From Caldifarciminota bacterium 4484_100 (lineage in GTDB: Bacteria; Hydrothermota; Tepidihabitantia; SM23-42), in the NCBI GenBank assembly GCA_002049785.1, contig MUKB01000081.1:1-8506 (forward strand): 8,506 nucleotides of DNA, written 5' to 3'. Below the pieces are notes generated by a model that worked only from the letters and a program-made list of their open reading frames with translations, did not search any database and was not told the origin of the DNA. This document shows positions 6,734 to 8,506 of the stretch, piece by piece. The stretch's first letter is position 1, and the number at the start of each line of letters is the position of its first letter. The translations under genes were made by a program, and so were the position numbers.

Positions 6734-7648
6734 ATGAAATATGCAAAGGTCATTCTCAGTTTAATAATCGTAGCTATCTTTGCAATAAGCTGCGCCAAAA
6801 AAGATGATGAAACAGAGATTCAAAGCCTTCTTGAGTCATCCTGGTATGTGGGTGATGGTGCAGTTCAGACTCAGGATGACAGCACAAATACTCCCAAGGG
6901 GATTGGTGGAATGCAGATTCTCACCGATACGATCGGCTATGTCCGATGGGTAAGATGGATTCAAAGGCCGGTTACCCGGGAATTTGATATCGTTATAAAC
7001 GGTGATAGTGCATTTGTAACAATAACCGCATATTTTCAGGGTGATCCCCCAGGATATGGTCTTTTTGTGAATAATGACCCATCCGGTGCGGTCTATCAAC
7101 GGTCAATCGCCGACAGTGTGATACGCAGGGTGAAACTCTATCGAGATGAGAATGGAAAGTGGCGTATCGCCAGCCTCACCGTTGCCGACATCTACACCGT
7201 AGGCACTGACCATCCGGTCACAATCACTGAAATAAGGGCGAAGGTTGCAAGTAGAAATTACGAATGGGTGGTGAACAGTCCTGATACATATTTTGAAAAG
7301 GACCAGCTTCCGATATTCTACCCTTCAGATACGGTTGAAGTAACGGTTACCTGCAGTTGCCAGGCCGACTCAACCTGGGCATTCCTCCACCATGGCCATG
7401 GCCACCGGCCCGGTGTTGGACACCCGCATCGTGACCCATTCTACCGGGAGAATACTACGACATTCACCCGTACCTGGGTGATTGCGGACGACTCGGTCAT
7501 CACCACACCTGCAGTAAGACACAGTGCTACCGATGTCCTGGGCTGGCAAACACTCTGGGGCGACAGCACCGCAACATACTATTCAAGGGCCTGGTGCATC
7601 CCTTATATCGTAAAGACACCGCAGGAAGAGATTCCAAGCGACGAATAA
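6734..7648 (+). CDS. Predicted lipoprotein with His-rich loop, unknown function
   Basis: This 304-residue protein opens with a clear lipoprotein signal (MKYAKVILSLIIVAIFAISC); the lipobox AISC puts the lipidated residue at Cys20. Ala at +2 gives no inner-membrane retention signal. Residues about 30-180 alternate hydrophobic strands with Asp/Ser turns and contain a stretch (FDIVINGDSAFVTITAYF, then VKLYRDENGKWRIASLTV) reminiscent of NTF2/SnoaL-like folds in which a strand ends in 'GKWRI'; this is a weak resemblance. A second part (about 185-290) contains C207-S-C209 and a His-rich segment (His219, 220, 222, 224, 230, 232) that could bind a transition metal. I do not recognise a family. It is 46 bases downstream of tatC and ends 14 bases before the palindrome at 7663, so it is probably the last gene of the nnr operon. 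Confidence 0.82.
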   Translation: MKYAKVILSLIIVAIFAISCAKKDDETEIQSLLESSWYVGDGAVQTQDDSTNTPKGIGGMQILTDTIGYVRWVRWIQRPVTREFDIVINGDSAFVTITAYFQGDPPGYGLFVNNDPSGAVYQRSIADSVIRRVKLYRDENGKWRIASLTVADIYTVGTDHPVTITEIRAKVASRNYEWVVNSPDTYFEKDQLPIFYPSDTVEVTVTCSCQADSTWAFLHHGHGHRPGVGHPHRDPFYRENTTTFTRTWVIADDSVITTPAVRHSATDVLGWQTLWGDSTATYYSRAWCIPYIVKTPQEEIPSDE

Positions 7649-7662
7649 TATTAATTATTTAG

Positions 7663-7691
7663 AGGGCGTCCGATTAATAATCGGACGCCCT
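7663..7691. terminator. 29-base palindrome between convergent genes, likely bidirectional terminator
   Basis: AGGGCGTCCGATTA (7663-7676) and TAATCGGACGCCCT (7678-7691) are exact inverted copies around a single A. The stem lies 14 bases after the lipoprotein stop and 5 bases after the DUF72 stop on the other strand, an ideal place to end both transcripts. Neither side has a classical run of T after the stem, so it may act as an mRNA-end stabiliser or a transcription block other than a canonical intrinsic terminator. Its outer arms are shared with the hairpin at 2676-2691. Confidence 0.65.
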
Positions 7692-7696
7692 GACTA

Positions 7697-8359
7697 TCAA
7701 AAAAGTGATTTGAACCTCTGGGCATCGAGAAACATTGAAATATTATTGAACATTACATAACCATCTTTTTTCTTTATACTACTTGCCAGTTGGAGCAATT
7801 CTTCTTCAGTATATCTGTGGCGATATCCTCTACCACCGTGTAAACGAAAATAAAAGAGGCTTCCTGAGACCGGACCGCGCAGAAATGGGTCAACAACATC
7901 GACCAGGTCAAATTTTTTACAGACCTCTCTTATTTCAGCAGGGCTCCATCTTCCCCTCGATTCCCAGCCGAGAATCAAGTTTCCCCTCTCAATCTTATTG
8001 AAGAACCGTTCCATATTTTTTAAATTCTTCTTCTTGGGTGTAAAACTCGGCGGTGTCTGGAAGATTATAATCCGTGCTCTTAAAATTTTCGCATAATTAT
8101 ATACTGCTTCGTAAGCGTTAAATACCTCTTTAGTCGGTTGAAAACCACCGAGTGCGTTTAATTTCATATCTGTTCTAATTCGGACCCGACGATATGTGGG
8201 TGACTTTGCAGAGTGGGTGATAAACTGTGGAGCCTTGAGCAGAAACTCAAAATGGGGATTTACAAAATCATAAAAAGTTCTCTGAATTTCAATGACATCA
8301 AAGTTTTCAAAATATTTACTCCGGGCAACCGGAAAACCGCAGCAACCGATTTTGACCAT
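7697..8359 (-). CDS. DUF72 (YecE-like) TIM-barrel family protein
   Basis: This 220-residue protein matches the DUF72/YecE family, predicted TIM-barrel proteins of unproven biochemical role. Visible family marks are the start VKIGCCGFPVARSKYF, then FDVIEIQRTFYDF (about 20-32), FEFLLKAPQFITH (37-49), FQTPPSF (about 99-105), GWESRGRW (about 131-138), YFRLHGGRGYRHRYTEEEL (about 170-188) and GYVMFNN near the end, all in the order seen in the family. The length is slightly short of the usual 230-280 residues but both ends look intact. The ATG at 8359 fits the family start, yet no Shine-Dalgarno sequence precedes it. It begins 24 bases downstream of the apt stop, so the two are probably co-transcribed. 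It may use a sugar, nucleotide or nucleic-acid substrate; nothing in the sequence decides. Confidence 0.93.
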   Translation of the reverse strand: MVKIGCCGFPVARSKYFENFDVIEIQRTFYDFVNPHFEFLLKAPQFITHSAKSPTYRRVRIRTDMKLNALGGFQPTKEVFNAYEAVYNYAKILRARIIIFQTPPSFTPKKKNLKNMERFFNKIERGNLILGWESRGRWSPAEIREVCKKFDLVDVVDPFLRGPVSGSLFYFRLHGGRGYRHRYTEEELLQLASSIKKKDGYVMFNNISMFLDAQRFKSLF

Positions 8360-8383
8360 CTTAAGAAATTGCGCTGATAATTT

Positions 8384-8506
8384 TTAATATTCAATCAGTG
8401 TGTAAACATCATATTCCTTCAACCGTTCCTTACCACCAAGATAGGTGAGATCGATCACAAAGGCACAACCGATAACCTCTCCCTCAAGTTTCTCAACCAA
8501 TTTACA
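8384..8506 (-). CDS. apt: Adenine phosphoribosyltransferase, C-terminal 40 residues (cut by window edge)
   Basis: On the minus strand the frame enters from base 8506 and ends at TAA (8386-8384), giving 40 residues that begin [20 protein letters not shown] and end in YDVYTLIEY. This matches the C-terminal end of bacterial adenine phosphoribosyltransferase, where an amphipathic helix with 'LVE-LGG-V-G-AF-I-L' is followed by a 'G-L-YDV-SLI-Y' tail. The enzyme makes AMP from adenine and PRPP in purine salvage. The PRPP-binding and substrate loops lie outside the window, so activity cannot be judged here. It precedes the DUF72 gene by 24 bases and likely shares its transcript. Confidence 0.88.
   Translation of the reverse strand, partial: CKLVEKLEGEVIGCAFVIDLTYLGGKERLKEYDVYTLIEY

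Noticed and set aside
7783..8001. A plus-strand open frame inside the DUF72 gene.
   Set aside because: It is antisense to a well-recognised family protein and has no start signals or recognisable protein.

Overview
The window looks like a chromosomal segment from an uncultivated bacterium of the FCB-like or candidate-phylum type. Candidate division WOR-3/Stahlbacteria or a relative is my best guess; this is an inference from the gene mix and domain style, not from a marker gene. Supporting hints are a multidomain secreted C25 (gingipain-type) peptidase with tandem Ig/CARDB-like domains, an exported seven-to-eight-stranded-style propeller protein, a lipoprotein ending its signal in a classical lipobox, and moderate GC with AT-rich intergenic DNA.

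Layout. Positions 1-2412 (minus strand) hold the first 804 codons of a C25 cysteine peptidase whose C-terminus lies beyond the left edge. Positions 2413-2960 form a 548-base divergent intergenic region, unusually rich in structure: a minus-strand sigma70-type promoter, a 5'-UTR hairpin, a duplicated 13-mer, a GC-rich element able to fold as a three-way junction, back-to-back tandem arrays of 9-mers and 8-mers, an AT-rich hairpin, and a plus-strand promoter placed so that transcription should begin at the start codon itself. Positions 2961-7648 (plus strand) are a probable four-gene operon: bifunctional NAD(P)H-hydrate repair enzyme (nnr), an exported beta-propeller protein, tatC, and a lipoprotein with its own strong ribosome binding site. 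A 29-base near-perfect palindrome at 7663-7691 separates this from a convergent minus-strand pair: a DUF72/YecE protein (7697-8359) and, upstream of it and cut by the right edge, the C-terminus of adenine phosphoribosyltransferase (8384-8506).

Functionally the window combines metabolic housekeeping (repair of damaged NAD(P)H, adenine salvage) with protein export and envelope functions (TatC, lipoprotein, propeller, secreted protease). I see no defence system, CRISPR array, transposase, tRNA or rRNA. The most unusual material is the repeat and palindrome content of the intergenic DNA, including two palindromes about 5 kb apart that share the same outer arms, and the mixture of a leaderless start with strong Shine-Dalgarno starts.
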